Origin: Aquiluna sp.
Lineage (GTDB): Bacteria > Actinomycetota > Actinomycetes > Actinomycetales > Microbacteriaceae
Length of the DNA stretch: 64,000 nt
Assembly (NCBI GenBank): GCA_028822985.1
Contig: JAPKCK010000003.1
Location: 58,046-122,045, forward strand
Direction: 5' to 3'
Positions 53,053 through 62,834 of this stretch are shown here, piece after piece; position 1 is the stretch's first letter, and every line of letters begins with the position of its first letter. A program made the position numbers and the translations under genes. The notes under the pieces were generated by a model that searched no databases, was not told the origin of the DNA, and saw only the letters and a program-made list of their open reading frames with translations.

Positions 53053-54668
53053 AGTTCGGTAAACCTCGTCGTGATAGGAACCCTGCGTCCGAAGCCGAAT
53101 GCAATCGCCGTAGTTTTCGTTCCGATGGCGCCTTGAGAACGTTTCCATTCTGAGGCCCTGACCATACCTTCGATTTTTTCAGCCAGCTGTCTGGGGTGAC
53201 CGCTGTCAATTACTTGGTCAATCGTTGCGGATTGTTCAATGAGAAGCGCTAGGACTTGATCGAGAATCTTGTAGTCGGGAAGTGAATCGGTGTCAATCTG
53301 ATCGGGTCGTAGTTCTGCACTAGGCTCCTTGGTTATCGAGTTCTCAGGAATCAACTCGCTGTTGCCGCGATTGTTTAGCCAGGAAGAAACTCTCCAAACA
53401 TCTGATTTAAAGAGGTCCTTTATAGGCGCAAATCCGCCCGCGCTGTCGCCGTACATGGTCGAATACCCAACCGCGATCTCTGACTTGTTGCCTGTCGATA
53501 GAAGAAGAGCATTATCAGTGTTGGAGATACCCATGAGTAGTACTGCTCGGATTCTTGCCTGTAGGTTTTCTCCGGCCAAGTCGCTGAAGTCCAGGGAAGA
53601 CTCAAAGGCCTTATGCACCGTATCAATAGGGATCTCCCGAAGTTCAATTGAGAGGTTTGCCGCTAGCTTTTTCGCATCCGTTACGGAATGATCCGACGAA
53701 TAGCGAGAGGGCAAGGCGACGCCTATTACATTCGCGGCACCAACGGCCTCGACCGCAATTGCCGCGGACAGTGCCGAGTCAATACCGCCACTTAGACCTA
53801 GAACCAATTTCGTTTGGTTAGTCTTTCTGCAGTAGTCGCGTAACCCTGTAACTAAGGCTTTCCATAGTGTGGACAGATCGTCGTCTACCACCGGTTGTAG
53901 GTCGTTGGTGGTTTCATAGAAGCAACCCTCTTCAAAGGGAGCTCTTTGAACTTCCGTGCCGCTTGAGTCAAGTAAGAAGCTCCCGCCGTCAAAAACTAGT
54001 TCGTCTTGCCCGCCGGACAGGTTGGCGTAAGCAACGGCGAAATTATCTTGAAACTTCCTGGCCGCTACGCGCCTCTCGGATGACTTTTCGCGAGTATAAG
54101 GAGAACCGTTTGGAACAATTAGCAGTTCAACGCCCGCTTTTCTGAGTGCTGCTGGTCGGGTCGAGCTCAGATCCCATATGTCTTCGCAAATGGCTACTGC
54201 GCATTTGGTTCCGCGCACCTCAAAAATTAGTTCTTGGTTACCAGGAACAAAGTTTCGCCAATCATCGAACACGTCATAGTTGGGCAAAACCTGCTTGTGA
54301 TAAGTACCTATGAGCTTGCCCCCGTGAATTACGCTGGCCGAATTGTGGGCTATTGCCCTGGAGGACTGAATGTGCGTGAACTTGGAAGCGGCTAGCGTGG
54401 CATGACCGACGACAAAGTACAGGTCTGAAAACATAGGTGCGTTAGACGCGTCAACCAGCTTTTGCAGGGCTTTTTCTGAACGATGAATCACGTCTTCGCG
54501 GTAACTCAGGTCTCCCAGCGGATAGCCCGACATCGCAAGCTCTCCTGAGACCAGCACATCGGCCTTGCCTGCAGCTAGTTCGGCATATTTCAGGAGTTGT
54601 TCGAGGTTATGGGCAACGTCGCCCACCACTGGGTTTGTCTGGGCAAATGCTACTTTTATTGACGTCAC
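53049..54668 (-). CDS. nadE: Glutamine-dependent NAD+ synthetase
   Basis: Nitrilase domain (VSGELAMSGYPLGDL, CAVAICEDIWD) plus synthetase domain (LGLSGGIDSALSAAIAVEA, STGNKSEIAVGYSTMYGD). GTG start at 54668. Confidence 0.94.
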   Translation of the reverse strand: MTSIKVAFAQTNPVVGDVAHNLEQLLKYAELAAGKADVLVSGELAMSGYPLGDLSYREDVIHRSEKALQKLVDASNAPMFSDLYFVVGHATLAASKFTHIQSSRAIAHNSASVIHGGKLIGTYHKQVLPNYDVFDDWRNFVPGNQELIFEVRGTKCAVAICEDIWDLSSTRPAALRKAGVELLIVPNGSPYTREKSSERRVAARKFQDNFAVAYANLSGGQDELVFDGGSFLLDSSGTEVQRAPFEEGCFYETTNDLQPVVDDDLSTLWKALVTGLRDYCRKTNQTKLVLGLSGGIDSALSAAIAVEAVGAANVIGVALPSRYSSDHSVTDAKKLAANLSIELREIPIDTVHKAFESSLDFSDLAGENLQARIRAVLLMGISNTDNALLLSTGNKSEIAVGYSTMYGDSAGGFAPIKDLFKSDVWRVSSWLNNRGNSELIPENSITKEPSAELRPDQIDTDSLPDYKILDQVLALLIEQSATIDQVIDSGHPRQLAEKIEGMVRASEWKRSQGAIGTKTTAIAFGFGRRVPITTRFTEL

Positions 54669-54702
54669 AACCGATAGCCTATTACCAGTGTCAGGAGGAA
54701 AT

Positions 54703-56043
54703 ATGGACAAGCAGCAAGAGTTTGTGTTAAGAACCATTGAAGAGCGCGGTGTTAAGTTCATCAGGCTCTGGTTTACGGACGTTGCCGGGTCTCTGAAATC
54801 GGTGGCTGTTGCCCCCGCAGAGATAGAGGGTGCCTTCGCAGAGGGCATAGGTTTTGATGGTTCCTCCATAGAGGGGCTTGCCAGAAACTCTGAAGCGGAC
54901 ATGCTGGCCATCCCAGATCCGGCGACCTTCCAGATTCTTCCTTGGAGGGGCACAGTTGATCCCGCGGCAAGGATGTTCTGCGACATTGCAACCCCCGATG
55001 GACAGCCTGCAGCTGCCGATCCACGAAATGTTTTGCGTAGGACGCTGGCAAAAGCAGCATCCATGGGTTTTAGTTTTTACGTTCACCCTGAAATTGAGTT
55101 TTACCTGTTGAAGTCGAGTAGTGTCGACGCCTCTGGAGAACCAGTTCCAGTCGATAACGCGGGCTATTTTGACAATGTGCCTGGGGGCACGGCTCATGAC
55201 TTTAGAAGAAGAGCCGTGACAATGCTCGAGCAGTTGGGCATCTCGGTTGAGTTCTCGCATCACGAGGGCGGTCCTGGACAAAACGAAATCGACTTGAGAT
55301 ATGCCGATGCGCTGACAATGGCAGACAACATAATGACTTTTCGGACAGTAATCAAAGAGGTGGCAATCGAGCAGGGTGTTTATGCAACCTTCATGCCAAA
55401 ACCTTTCACTAACCACCCCGGCTCAGGAATGCACACTCATTTCTCTTTATTTGAAGGGGACAAGAATGCATTCTTTGACCCTGCCGCAAAGTACCACCTG
55501 TCAAACACGGCCAGGCAGTTCATGGCGGGCATTCTTCGCCACGCTCCCGAGATAACTCTGGTTACGAATCAGTATGTGAACAGCTATAAAAGGCTGTGGG
55601 GTGGTGGTGAGGCTCCTAGCTACGTCAGCTGGGGACACAACAATAGAAGTGCACTAGTCCGCGTTCCACTTCACAAGCCTGAAAAGTCCCAAAGCACGAG
55701 AATTGAATATCGAGCAATGGACTCGGCAGCTAACCCATATCTGGCTTATTCTTTGCTGTTGGCCGCGGGGCTCAAGGGCATAGAGAATGAATATCAGCTT
55801 GAGGATGAGACTGAGCAGGACGTTTGGACGCTGTCTTATCAGGAGCGGCGTGCAATGGGCATTGAGGCGCTACCTCAGTCTCTAGACCACGCCATTAAGA
55901 AGCTTGAGGGCTCCGAGCTTGCCGCCGAGGTATTGGGGGAGTCAGTTTTCAACTTCGTGCTTGCTAACAAGCGCAACGAATGGGCGGATTATCGCGCTCA
56001 GGTGACTCCGTATGAGATTGATCAAAACTTAAAAACTCTCTAA
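54703..56043 (+). CDS. glnA: Glutamine synthetase type I (GlnA2-like)
   Basis: VKFIRLWFTDVAGSLKSVAVAPAEIEGAFAEGIGFDGSSIEGLA, GPGQNEIDLRY, KPFTNHPGSGMHTHFSLFEG. Confidence 0.95.
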   Translation: MDKQQEFVLRTIEERGVKFIRLWFTDVAGSLKSVAVAPAEIEGAFAEGIGFDGSSIEGLARNSEADMLAIPDPATFQILPWRGTVDPAARMFCDIATPDGQPAAADPRNVLRRTLAKAASMGFSFYVHPEIEFYLLKSSSVDASGEPVPVDNAGYFDNVPGGTAHDFRRRAVTMLEQLGISVEFSHHEGGPGQNEIDLRYADALTMADNIMTFRTVIKEVAIEQGVYATFMPKPFTNHPGSGMHTHFSLFEGDKNAFFDPAAKYHLSNTARQFMAGILRHAPEITLVTNQYVNSYKRLWGGGEAPSYVSWGHNNRSALVRVPLHKPEKSQSTRIEYRAMDSAANPYLAYSLLLAAGLKGIENEYQLEDETEQDVWTLSYQERRAMGIEALPQSLDHAIKKLEGSELAAEVLGESVFNFVLANKRNEWADYRAQVTPYEIDQNLKTL

Positions 56044-58929
56044 ATGGTTATCGGTAGAGTCACGTCACTAAGTGACATAGTTCGATTAGGTTTTGAGTCG
56101 CTGAGCGTTGCCAGGGAAAACTTGGGGGAGCTAGAGAAGCTTCTTGGCTCAAGCTACCAGCGGTGCGAATCTGCCTTTGAAACTTCGGCCTCTCCGGACA
56201 GGGCTCTGACACAACTCCTGGAGCTTTCAAGGAACCACCCGAAACTAATTCATAAGGCGCTTGCTGGGTCGTCAGGTCCGAGGCGCTTGATAGCAATCCT
56301 CGGAGCATCCGACGGTTTGGCCGAGTATCTGACGCGTCATCCTTCGGAACTATCACTGTTTAGTCAGACTCAATCACTGCCATCAACCTTTACTCTCAAT
56401 TGCGAATCAAGACTCGATCTTCGTGTTTCATATCGCAGCATGCTTCTGGCAATAGCCGACTGGGACTTGGCGCAGTCAAATCCTTCTGACGGTGTCGTTG
56501 TTGTTACACAGGCCCTGAGTAGGCTCGCTGATGCGGCCCTGGATGCCGGGTTGACCGTGGCAAGGTCGGAATTACTGGCAGACGGGAGGATTTCCCAAGA
56601 AAAATCCGAGAATACTAAATTATCGATTATCGCGATGGGCAAAACTGGTGCAGACGAACTGAACTATGTGAGTGACGTCGATGTCATTTATGTTGCCGCT
56701 GGTCCAGATGAATATGCGATTCCAACAGCAACTCAATTGGCGCAGAGGTTGGGTCTGGTTATCAACGAGGCTGCGGTGGAGCCCGGGCTTTGGGAGGTTG
56801 ATCCGAATCTTAGGCCAGAAGGCAAAAATGGTGCGCTTGTCAGAACGGTTGCCGCTCATGCCGCGCACTACAAGAAATGGGCTGAACCTTGGGAGTTCCA
56901 AGCGCTACTAAAAGCCAGGTTTGCAGCTGGTGACCAAGGGCTTGGAGAGCAATACCTTTTGGAGGTCAAGTCCCAAATTTGGGGCGACAGAGAACGTTCA
57001 AATTTGGTGCAGCACGCCAGGCAAATGCGCAAGCGCGTTATCGAGCAAATCCCGTCGGAGGAGAAAGAGCTCAACATAAAATTGGGCCGTGGGGGACTTC
57101 GTGATGTCGAATTCACCGTTCAGCTTCTTCAGCTGGTTCACGGCGTTGTCGACGAGACCCTCCGAGACTCAGGCACATTCCCTGCAATTGACGCTCTAGC
57201 CGAGGCTGGGCTTTTGGGTCGAGATGACGCGCTGGAGCTGCAGAGCCAATATCGCTTGCTACGGGTTATCGAGCACAGGCTCCAGCTGGTGAAGCTTCGA
57301 AGGGCTCATTTGGTTCCAACCGATTCTTCGGATCTAAGAAGAATTGCGCGCGGTGTCAATCCTCGTCATAGCGCTGACGATCTGCGAGAGATTTGGGCAA
57401 ATAGTCGCCAGGAGATTGCTGGTCTTCACGATACGATCTTTTTCCGACCATTGTTGGCGGCTACGGCCGCCCTTTCACCGGGTGAAATTTCGCTAACGGC
57501 AAGTGAGACTGAGAGCCGACTAGTTTCCCTCGGGTTTACAGACCCCAAGGGCGCCATGCGCCACTTAAAGGCGCTCAGTCTTGGGATGTCACGTGGCGCT
57601 ACAATTCAGCGCTCCCTTCTTCCGGTTCTGCTGCGCTGGATGGCCGAAGGCATGAATCCAGATGGAGCGTTACTGAGCTTCAGAAGGCTCAGCGAATTGT
57701 TGGGTGATAAGCACTGGTTTCTAAAGATGCTTCGAGACTCGTCGGGCGCCGCGGAGCGACTTATGCAGGCGCTGTCCAACTCCGTCTACATTTCACGACT
57801 GCTTGAGTACACTCCAGAATCAACGGCTTGGTTTGCTGACGAATCCAAGCTTCGGCCCACTGACAGGAGTGCCTTGGAGGCCGAGGTGAGATCATTTTTG
57901 GCCAGGAACTTAGGTTTTGAAAAAGCGGCCGAAGGACTGAAGTTCATTCGCCGAAGGGAAGTCCTAAGGATTGCCATTGGCTCCACTCTTGGCAATCTCA
58001 AGGTCCGTCAAGTGGCGATGGCTCTTAGTGAGGTCACGGAGATTTATCTAGGGTCAATGCTTGTTATTGCGGGGCGCAAGTCTGACATCAACTTGGACGT
58101 GTGCATCGTGGCCATGGGTCGTCTTGGAGGTCAGGAGATTGGCTTTGGTTCAGATGCTGACGTGATGCTCGTCTATCGGGACGATGGTCCGAATGCTCAG
58201 AGTATGGCCGAGCTCCTCACTGGGGAGTTCATAGGGCTCGTCAAGGACCCAATTTTGGAGTTTGAGCTAGATCTTGATTTGCGCCCCGAAGGAAAAAATG
58301 GCCCGCGCATCAAATCGCTCAACGCCTACGAGGGTTACTACCAAAAGTGGGCGGAGACCTGGGAGCTTCAGGCTCTTCTTCGAGCACGTCCCATGTTCGG
58401 ATCCCAGGACCTTAGGGATGCATTCACAAATCTCATCGACAGCTATCGCTATCCCGAAGAGCTATCAGATAAACAACTCGTATCTGTGCGTGTGGTTAAG
58501 GCAAGAGTCGAAAACGAAAGGCTTCCAAAAGGCATCGACGCGAATAGACACCTGAAGCTTGGCCCCGGGGCTATAAGTGATGTGGAATGGCTAATCCAGT
58601 TGATGCAGCTTAGATACGCCGGAAGCAATCCTGAGCTGCGGAGTCTCACGACACTCGACACTTTGGCATCTTTAGTCAAGCTCGGACACATTGACGACGC
58701 TGATTCACACGTGCTGGAGGACGCGTGGATTCTGGCGAGTCGAGTGCGCAGTGCGCAAGTTCTTGCCTTGGATAAGGCATCCGACGAGCTTCCGATTGAC
58801 AGGAAGAAGCTTGAGGCGATAGCACGAATTTTGGAGTTTGAGCCTGGCTCGGCCACCGAGCTGGAGGAACGCTACCTTGCTGTTACGAGGCGATCTAGAG
58901 CAGTTTTTCAGAAGTTATTCCTGGAATAG
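56044..58929 (+). CDS. glnE: Bifunctional glutamine synthetase adenylyltransferase/deadenylase
   Basis: 961 aa; two nucleotidyltransferase domains (AMGKTGADELNYVSDVDVIYVA and AMGRLGGQEIGFGSDADVMLVY), each with DLRPEGKNG. Confidence 0.96.
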   Translation: MVIGRVTSLSDIVRLGFESLSVARENLGELEKLLGSSYQRCESAFETSASPDRALTQLLELSRNHPKLIHKALAGSSGPRRLIAILGASDGLAEYLTRHPSELSLFSQTQSLPSTFTLNCESRLDLRVSYRSMLLAIADWDLAQSNPSDGVVVVTQALSRLADAALDAGLTVARSELLADGRISQEKSENTKLSIIAMGKTGADELNYVSDVDVIYVAAGPDEYAIPTATQLAQRLGLVINEAAVEPGLWEVDPNLRPEGKNGALVRTVAAHAAHYKKWAEPWEFQALLKARFAAGDQGLGEQYLLEVKSQIWGDRERSNLVQHARQMRKRVIEQIPSEEKELNIKLGRGGLRDVEFTVQLLQLVHGVVDETLRDSGTFPAIDALAEAGLLGRDDALELQSQYRLLRVIEHRLQLVKLRRAHLVPTDSSDLRRIARGVNPRHSADDLREIWANSRQEIAGLHDTIFFRPLLAATAALSPGEISLTASETESRLVSLGFTDPKGAMRHLKALSLGMSRGATIQRSLLPVLLRWMAEGMNPDGALLSFRRLSELLGDKHWFLKMLRDSSGAAERLMQALSNSVYISRLLEYTPESTAWFADESKLRPTDRSALEAEVRSFLARNLGFEKAAEGLKFIRRREVLRIAIGSTLGNLKVRQVAMALSEVTEIYLGSMLVIAGRKSDINLDVCIVAMGRLGGQEIGFGSDADVMLVYRDDGPNAQSMAELLTGEFIGLVKDPILEFELDLDLRPEGKNGPRIKSLNAYEGYYQKWAETWELQALLRARPMFGSQDLRDAFTNLIDSYRYPEELSDKQLVSVRVVKARVENERLPKGIDANRHLKLGPGAISDVEWLIQLMQLRYAGSNPELRSLTTLDTLASLVKLGHIDDADSHVLEDAWILASRVRSAQVLALDKASDELPIDRKKLEAIARILEFEPGSATELEERYLAVTRRSRAVFQKLFLE

Positions 58930-58963
58930 AAAAAGCCGAGTGGAAAATCCACCCGGCTTTTTC
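58930..58963. terminator. Bidirectional intrinsic terminator between convergent glnE and glnA
   Basis: AAAAAGCCG(A)GTGG-AAAAT-CCACCCGGCTTTTT. Confidence 0.85.
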
Positions 58964-58978
58964 TGATGCAGATAAGTC

Positions 58979-60403
58979 TTACACTCCGTAATAAAGCTCG
59001 AACTCGTAAGGGTGAGGTCGCTGCGCCATTGGCTTTATTTCCTTCTCGCGCTTGTAGTCGATCCAGTTCTCAATGAGGTCCTTTGTGAAGACGTTGCCTT
59101 CCATGAGGTAGTCGTGATCCGCCTCGAGTGCCTTCAGCACTGACTCTAGGTCCGCAGGAACTTGAGGGATCATCTTGGCTTCCTCTGGAGGTAGCTCGTA
59201 GAGATCTTTATCAACTGGCTCGTGCGGCTCGATACGGTTTTTAATTCCATCTAGGCCAGCCATAAGCTGAGCGGCGAAAGCCAAGTAAGGGTTTCCAGAG
59301 CTGTCTGGAGCCCTGAATTCGATTCGCTTAGCCTTCGGGTTCGAACCAGTCATCGGGATACGAATGGCGGCAGATCGGTTTCCAGCGGAGTAGACAAGGT
59401 TCACTGGAGCCTCAAAGCCGGGTACCAGGCGGTGGTAAGAGTTGATAGAAGGGTTTGTGAAGGCAAGCAAGCTTGGAGCGTGCTTCAAGATTCCACCGAT
59501 GTACCAACGGGCTAGATCGGAGAGGGAACCGTAGCCGGCCTCGTCATAGAACAACGGCTTGCCGTCTTTCCAGAGAGACTGGTGAACGTGCATGCCGGAA
59601 CCGTTGTCGTTAAACAATGGCTTTGGCATAAAGGTCGCTGTCTTACCGTACTGGTGGGCAACATTCTTCACGATGTACTTGAACTTGAGAAGGTCATCCG
59701 CGGACTTTACCAAAGTGTCAAAACGGTAGTTGATTTCACACTGCCCAGCTGTTCCTACCTCGTGGTGGCTTCGCTCAACGCTCAATCCAGCATCTTCCAG
59801 CTCAAGAACGATCGCGTCGCGTATGTCAGCCAAGTGGTCCACTGGGGAGACTGGGAAGTAGCCACCCTTGTAAGGTGTCTTGTTTCCAAGGTTCCCACCC
59901 TCTTCTTCCCTGGCGGAATTCCAGGCGCCTTCGATCGAGTCAACGATGTGGAAGGCGGTGTTTGACTTCACTTCGTAGCGAACGTCGTCGAAAATGAAGA
60001 ACTCAGCCTCAGGAGCGAAAAACGCGGTGTCGGCGATTCCGGTCGACTGTAGGTAGCGCTCGGCCTTGTGAGCTACCTGGCGGGGGTCGCGGTGGTACAG
60101 CTCACCATTACGAGGGTTGTAAATGTCAAAGTTCATGATCAGAGTTTTCTCAACTCGGAATGGGTCTTCCCACGCTGTCGTGACATCCGGAATCAGTTGC
60201 ATGTCACTCTCGTGAATGGAGGCGAACCCACGAATTGAGGAGGCATCAAATAGCTGTCCAATTGCGAAAAATTCTTCATCAATTTGCGAAACTGGCAGAT
60301 TGAAGTGCTGTTGCACACCGGGCATGTCAGTAAACCGAACGTCCACAAACTTGATGTTGTGTTCCTTGATGTACTGCAGCGCCTCTGAGGCTGTTTTGAA
60401 CAT
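58979..60403 (-). CDS. glnA: Glutamine synthetase type I (GlnA1-like)
   Basis: [94 protein letters not shown]. Confidence 0.97.
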   Translation of the reverse strand: MFKTASEALQYIKEHNIKFVDVRFTDMPGVQQHFNLPVSQIDEEFFAIGQLFDASSIRGFASIHESDMQLIPDVTTAWEDPFRVEKTLIMNFDIYNPRNGELYHRDPRQVAHKAERYLQSTGIADTAFFAPEAEFFIFDDVRYEVKSNTAFHIVDSIEGAWNSAREEEGGNLGNKTPYKGGYFPVSPVDHLADIRDAIVLELEDAGLSVERSHHEVGTAGQCEINYRFDTLVKSADDLLKFKYIVKNVAHQYGKTATFMPKPLFNDNGSGMHVHQSLWKDGKPLFYDEAGYGSLSDLARWYIGGILKHAPSLLAFTNPSINSYHRLVPGFEAPVNLVYSAGNRSAAIRIPMTGSNPKAKRIEFRAPDSSGNPYLAFAAQLMAGLDGIKNRIEPHEPVDKDLYELPPEEAKMIPQVPADLESVLKALEADHDYLMEGNVFTKDLIENWIDYKREKEIKPMAQRPHPYEFELYYGV

Positions 60404-60481
60404 TGAGGTACCTCTCTTGGGTAATTACGGGTATGACTACTTACTCAGCGATAAAGATAACGAGTCTATGTTTCAGAAATG

Positions 60482-61180
60482 TTAACCTTTGCGCTTTGGT
60501 GCTCTAACTCGATTGGGATCAATTCCTTTTGGAATGGGAACAGAGGCGTGTGCGCCCAGAGCGGCAAGCCTGTTTGATACGGCAGTTACTTCACCACGGC
60601 TCAGAGATTTGGGCAGCTTGTAAACATGTTTTAGCAGGCGATAAATTCTCACTCCGGAGTCGTCTACAGTCACCTTCACTTTGTGAACCGCTGCGCCGGG
60701 TACTGATCTGAGAACTTTTCTTGCTTCATCATCAAGCATTTGCTGCACTCGGGCTGATGACCCCTCTGAAATAAGAACCACACCAGGGCGACCTATCATG
60801 CGATAAATAGCTTCTCGTGTCTTGGCATTAACGGCTACCGGCATCGAGGAAGTTCTCCAGCCGCGCTTTATTTGTGAGTCCAGCACTGCACCAACGGCCC
60901 CAGCTTGACCTTCGATTTGCATGTAGGCGTTCTTTTCGGCCTTCTTGCTCATGACGATCATTGCCAAAAGTACCCCGGTTATAAATCCGGACAGTCCCCA
61001 CAGCACCAGCGTGAAAACGTTTCCATCGCCGGTCAAAACTCCAACACCTAGACCGACTGCCACGGACACCAGCAATGTCAGAACTGCGAGCCATGCCGAG
61101 GTTGGGTCAGATTTAGCCGTCGTTTTATAAACGCGCCACAGCTGTCGGAAGCGTCCTGGGGGTTTCTTGTCTTTAGCCAC
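60482..61180 (-). CDS. DUF4191-like membrane protein
   Basis: 232 aa with two TM segments (AWLAVLTLLVSVAVGLGVGVL, TLVLWGLSGFITGVLLAMIVMS); adjacent to lipA as in other actinobacteria. Confidence 0.75.
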   Translation of the reverse strand: MAKDKKPPGRFRQLWRVYKTTAKSDPTSAWLAVLTLLVSVAVGLGVGVLTGDGNVFTLVLWGLSGFITGVLLAMIVMSKKAEKNAYMQIEGQAGAVGAVLDSQIKRGWRTSSMPVAVNAKTREAIYRMIGRPGVVLISEGSSARVQQMLDDEARKVLRSVPGAAVHKVKVTVDDSGVRIYRLLKHVYKLPKSLSRGEVTAVSNRLAALGAHASVPIPKGIDPNRVRAPKRKG

Positions 61181-61194
61181 GGAGATTAGTTTAG

Positions 61195-62187
61195 TCAGGC
61201 AACTGCGCTTGCTTGCGCAAACTCGACTTTGTCGGCTAGATGCTCAAGTTCTTGGGGGATCTCGCGGCCCTTGGCCATCATCGACTTGGCCCAGAGCCTT
61301 CCGGCGCGGTAACTTGATCGAACCAATGGACCGGCAAGGACTCCTAGGTAGCCAATTTCTTCGGCGGCCTGTGAGAGCTCGACGAATTCCTGAGGCTTGA
61401 CCCAGCGCTCGACCGGATGATGCCTCGGAGAAGGCCTCAGGTACTGAGTGATGGTAATGATGTCTGTTCCTGCATCGTGTAAGTCCTGCAGGGCCTGAAG
61501 TACCTCTGGTATTTCCTCGCCCATACCCAGAATCAAGTTGGATTTGGTTACCATCCCGGCTTCTCTACCTTGACTTAGAACATCTAGAGATCGATCGTAG
61601 GTGAAAGCCGGCCTAATCCTCTTGAAGATCCGTGGCACTGTCTCGACGTTGTGAGCGAATACTTGTGGTTTGGTATCAAATACTTTCTGCAGAAGCTCTG
61701 GTCGACCTGAGAAGTCTGGAATGAGTATTTCAACTCCGGTGCCGGGTGACTGCTTCTTAATCTGTCGGATTGTCTCTGCGTACAGCCAAGCGCCCTCGTC
61801 GGGAAGGTCATCTCTAGCAACACCGGTGACGGTCGCATAACGGAGGTTCATCTGCTTCACTGAGGAGCCAACTCGACGTGGCTCATCCGCGTCGAAGGCG
61901 GCTGGCTTTCCTGTGTCAATTTGGCAGAAATCGCACCTTCTCGTGCACTGGCTTCCGCCAATGAGGAATGTCGCTTCTCGGTCTTCCCAACATTCGAAGA
62001 TATTTGGGCAACCGGCTTCTTGACAAACAGTGTGGAGTTCTTTTTCCTTCACAAGGCTTTGCAGTTTTTGATACTCAGGCCCCATTTTGGCTGTGGTTCT
62101 AATCCAATCGGGTTTTCTCTCGATGGGAACCTCACTGTTACGAACTTCCAGTCGGAGCAGTTTTCGCTCTGGTTTAGCTTCTGACAT
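61195..62187 (-). CDS. lipA: Lipoyl synthase
   Basis: [60 protein letters not shown]. Confidence 0.97.
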   Translation of the reverse strand: MSEAKPERKLLRLEVRNSEVPIERKPDWIRTTAKMGPEYQKLQSLVKEKELHTVCQEAGCPNIFECWEDREATFLIGGSQCTRRCDFCQIDTGKPAAFDADEPRRVGSSVKQMNLRYATVTGVARDDLPDEGAWLYAETIRQIKKQSPGTGVEILIPDFSGRPELLQKVFDTKPQVFAHNVETVPRIFKRIRPAFTYDRSLDVLSQGREAGMVTKSNLILGMGEEIPEVLQALQDLHDAGTDIITITQYLRPSPRHHPVERWVKPQEFVELSQAAEEIGYLGVLAGPLVRSSYRAGRLWAKSMMAKGREIPQELEHLADKVEFAQASAVA

Positions 62188-62824
62188 TCGGTATTTCTCC
62201 CATCTGCTGCTCTACAAGCGTAGCTGCTTGTGCTGGCGTGATATCGATTCCAGCAAGTTTGGACAAAGTTGTGGCCTTCGCGTCGTCAATTCCGCAAGCA
62301 ATAATGTGATCGAAGGGGTCCAGTGAGTTATTGCAGTTGAGGGCAAAGCCGTGCATGGTTACTTTTTCGCTAACTCGAATCCCGATGGCCGCGAGCTTCT
62401 GGAAGCCCCCTTCAGTGTTTACCCAGACTCCTGTTCGGCCTTCAACGCGCTCTCCTGTAACCCCGAATTCGGCAGCGACTTTTATTAGCACGCTCTCCAG
62501 CCATCGGACGTATCCAACGACATCGATTGGCTGGGGGAGATGCATAATTGGGTAACCAATAAGCTGCCCTGGGCCGTGCCAGGTTATTTTTCCGCCACGG
62601 TTCGTCTCGATAAATTCGGAACCATCATTCGGCAGCTCGTGTTTCTCGGTTCGTTTACCCGCTGTGTAGACGCTCTTGTGCTCGAGTAGGAGGACTGTGT
62701 TCGGCCTCATGTTTGCCGCAACTTCGGCATGGGTTTTGAGCTGCATCTCCATGCCCGAGCGATAGTCCACGAAGTCGGGGTCGAGTCCAACTCTTTTAAA
62801 ATCAGGCATTACTAAGGAGTTCAA
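62174..62824 (-). CDS. lipB: Octanoyltransferase LipB
   Basis: [50 protein letters not shown]. Confidence 0.96.
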   Translation of the reverse strand: MNSLVMPDFKRVGLDPDFVDYRSGMEMQLKTHAEVAANMRPNTVLLLEHKSVYTAGKRTEKHELPNDGSEFIETNRGGKITWHGPGQLIGYPIMHLPQPIDVVGYVRWLESVLIKVAAEFGVTGERVEGRTGVWVNTEGGFQKLAAIGIRVSEKVTMHGFALNCNNSLDPFDHIIACGIDDAKATTLSKLAGIDITPAQAATLVEQQMGEIPNVRS

Positions 62825-62834
62825 CCATCTTCAT

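Noticed and set aside
54703-60403. Two glutamine synthetases flanking glnE as an unusual duplication
   Set aside because: glnA2-glnE-glnA1 linkage is an established actinobacterial arrangement.
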